A stretch of DNA of 64,000 bases from Bacteroidota bacterium (GTDB lineage: Bacteria > Bacteroidota > Bacteroidia > Bacteroidales > NBLH01). The notes below the pieces were generated by a model. It saw only the letters and a program-made list of their open reading frames with translations, was not told the DNA's origin and ran no database searches. Within the stretch, counting starts at the first letter, position 1. Every line of letters starts with the position of its first letter. The stretch is taken from positions 62,001 to 126,000 of the forward strand of contig JANYKN010000032.1 of NCBI GenBank assembly GCA_025361565.1, written 5' to 3'. Positions 63,092 to 64,000 of the stretch are shown here, piece after piece. The position numbers and the translations under genes are program-made.

Positions 63092-64000
63092 ATGAAAAAA
63101 ATAAGTTTGACAATTTTATTGTCTTTTCTAATTGTTTCTGTTTTCTGTCAAGTAAAAATGAAACAAAAAGAGAAACAAACATTCTCAACCAATGGCAAAA
63201 GTATTACTGTTTATGCCACCGCTGAAGGTACAAATCAAAGACTAACACAGATTGATAAAATAAACTTTACAAAAGCCGAACAACCTATAGAAACTAACTT
63301 TTCAGTTTTTGTAGCTCCAGATAAAACATTTCAAACTTTCCTAGGTATAGGAGGAGCAATTACGGATGCCAGTGCCGAAACTTTTGCAAAATTATCCAAA
63401 GAAAAACAACAGGAATTGCTGGATGCATACTATAACAAAACAACAGGAATTGGATACTCCCTTGCCCGCACCAACATTCATAGTTGTGATTTTAGTTCAG
63501 GTAGCTATACATATATTGAAGATGGAGACAAAGATTTAAAGACTTTTAACATCGACCATGATAAAAAGTTTCGTATTCCTTTAATTAAACAAGCAATTAA
63601 AACCGCTGGTGGAAAACTCTTATTATTCGCCAGCCCTTGGAGCCCACCTGCCTTTATGAAAGACAACAACAACATGTTAAAAGGAGGTAAATTATTGCCC
63701 GAATACTATCAGGCTTGGGCAAATTATTATACAAAATTCATTAAAGCATATGAAAGTTTAGGAATACCAATCTGGGGAATATCAGTCCAGAATGAACCAA
63801 TGGCTAAACAAACTTGGGAATCATGCATTTACACAGCCGAAGAAGAAAGGGATTTCCTGAAAAATTATTTGGGACCAATTATGCAAAAGCAAGGTTTTGG
63901 AAATAAAAAAATTATTGTTTGGGATCATAACCGCGACCTGATTAACCATAGGGCAAATGTAATTTTTGACGATCCAATTGCATCAAAATATGCTTGGGGT
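63092..64000 (+). CDS. Glycoside hydrolase family 30 protein, N-terminal part
   Basis: This partial gene (303 codons seen, cut by the window edge) encodes an exported GH30 enzyme. A signal peptide (about 1-20) is followed by VYATAEGTNQRLTQ and FLGIGGAITDASAE, LARTNIHSCDFS, LFASPWSPPAFMK and the acid/base region ISVQNEP (E235), all typical of GH30. The nucleophile is beyond the edge. GH30 enzymes include glucosylceramidases, beta-1,6-glucanases and xylanases; this fits the glucosylceramidase/beta-1,6-glucanase side best, by overall pattern. A partner SusC/D pair is not visible. Confidence 0.93.
   Translation, partial: MKKISLTILLSFLIVSVFCQVKMKQKEKQTFSTNGKSITVYATAEGTNQRLTQIDKINFTKAEQPIETNFSVFVAPDKTFQTFLGIGGAITDASAETFAKLSKEKQQELLDAYYNKTTGIGYSLARTNIHSCDFSSGSYTYIEDGDKDLKTFNIDHDKKFRIPLIKQAIKTAGGKLLLFASPWSPPAFMKDNNNMLKGGKLLPEYYQAWANYYTKFIKAYESLGIPIWGISVQNEPMAKQTWESCIYTAEEERDFLKNYLGPIMQKQGFGNKKIIVWDHNRDLINHRANVIFDDPIASKYAWG

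Noticed and set aside
1-64000. CRISPR array, rRNA operon, integron or prophage
   Set aside because: No direct-repeat array with spacers, no rRNA sequence, no integrase and no phage structural gene was found.

Overview
The window comes from a low-GC (about one third G+C by eye) member of the Bacteroidota, most likely of the Bacteroidales/Marinilabiliales side. Supporting signs are Bacteroidota promoters of the TTG / TAnnTTTG type (for example ahead of nadC and the tRNA-Ser gene), the rlmH, DUF4783, nadC neighbourhood, a DUF6175 gene block, a TPR sensor kinase with a LuxR-type regulator, and very many secreted proteins of unknown function. Nothing marks a plasmid. The only intact mobile element is one IS256-family insertion sequence at 5815-7269.

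Layout. 1-3180: start of a membrane sensor-like protein (cut by the window edge), rlmH, a DUF4783 gene and nadC. 3800-7280: a hybrid histidine kinase with a c-type-heme-like sensor domain, followed by the IS256 element. 7345-10676: pdxH, ettA and a secreted metallo-beta-lactamase-fold protein. 11078-14362: an operon of esterase, SGNH-like protein and MBOAT acyltransferase. 14658-16834: a four-gene module of a signal-less amidase with an SH3 domain and three small membrane or coiled-coil proteins. 17109-20171: a lipoprotein, mscL, a small secreted protein, and tRNA-Ser(UGA) with its promoter and terminator. 20511-33360: a run of exported orphans, namely a thioredoxin-like/OmpA protein, a SPOR-like protein, a TPR-CAP protein, a five-gene DUF6175 operon and a beta-propeller-like protein. 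33990-37418: a TPR histidine kinase and two response regulators. 38465-39674: a second SPOR-like paralogue and a candidate small RNA.

39722-49436 is mostly housekeeping: smpB, miaA, an rRNA pseudouridine synthase, a serine hydrolase, ebfC, a methyltransferase, a divergent ferredoxin / Crp-Fnr pair around a perfect palindrome, and transketolase. 49513-53324 holds an LRR protein, pgl and zwf, so transketolase and the first two oxidative pentose-phosphate enzymes sit close together; no 6-phosphogluconate dehydrogenase gene is in the window. 53599-55356: a CCG-domain oxidoreductase subunit, a TerB-like protein and two small orphans. 55442-57912: a steroid-5-alpha-reductase-like protein, a 3-beta-HSD/epimerase-like protein and an exported START protein in one operon. 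58192-62774: a secreted caspase-like protein, a lipoprotein and a SPOR-like protein, followed by a structured RNA element and a terminator. The window ends inside a GH30 glycosidase.

The most promising leads are the steroid-reductase / 3-beta-HSD-like / START operon, the amidase lysis-like module, the DUF6175 envelope operon, a promoter-plus-terminator small RNA candidate, a phased 21-bp repeat ahead of a response regulator, and the folded element after the SPOR gene. All functions are read from sequence by eye; no database search was run.
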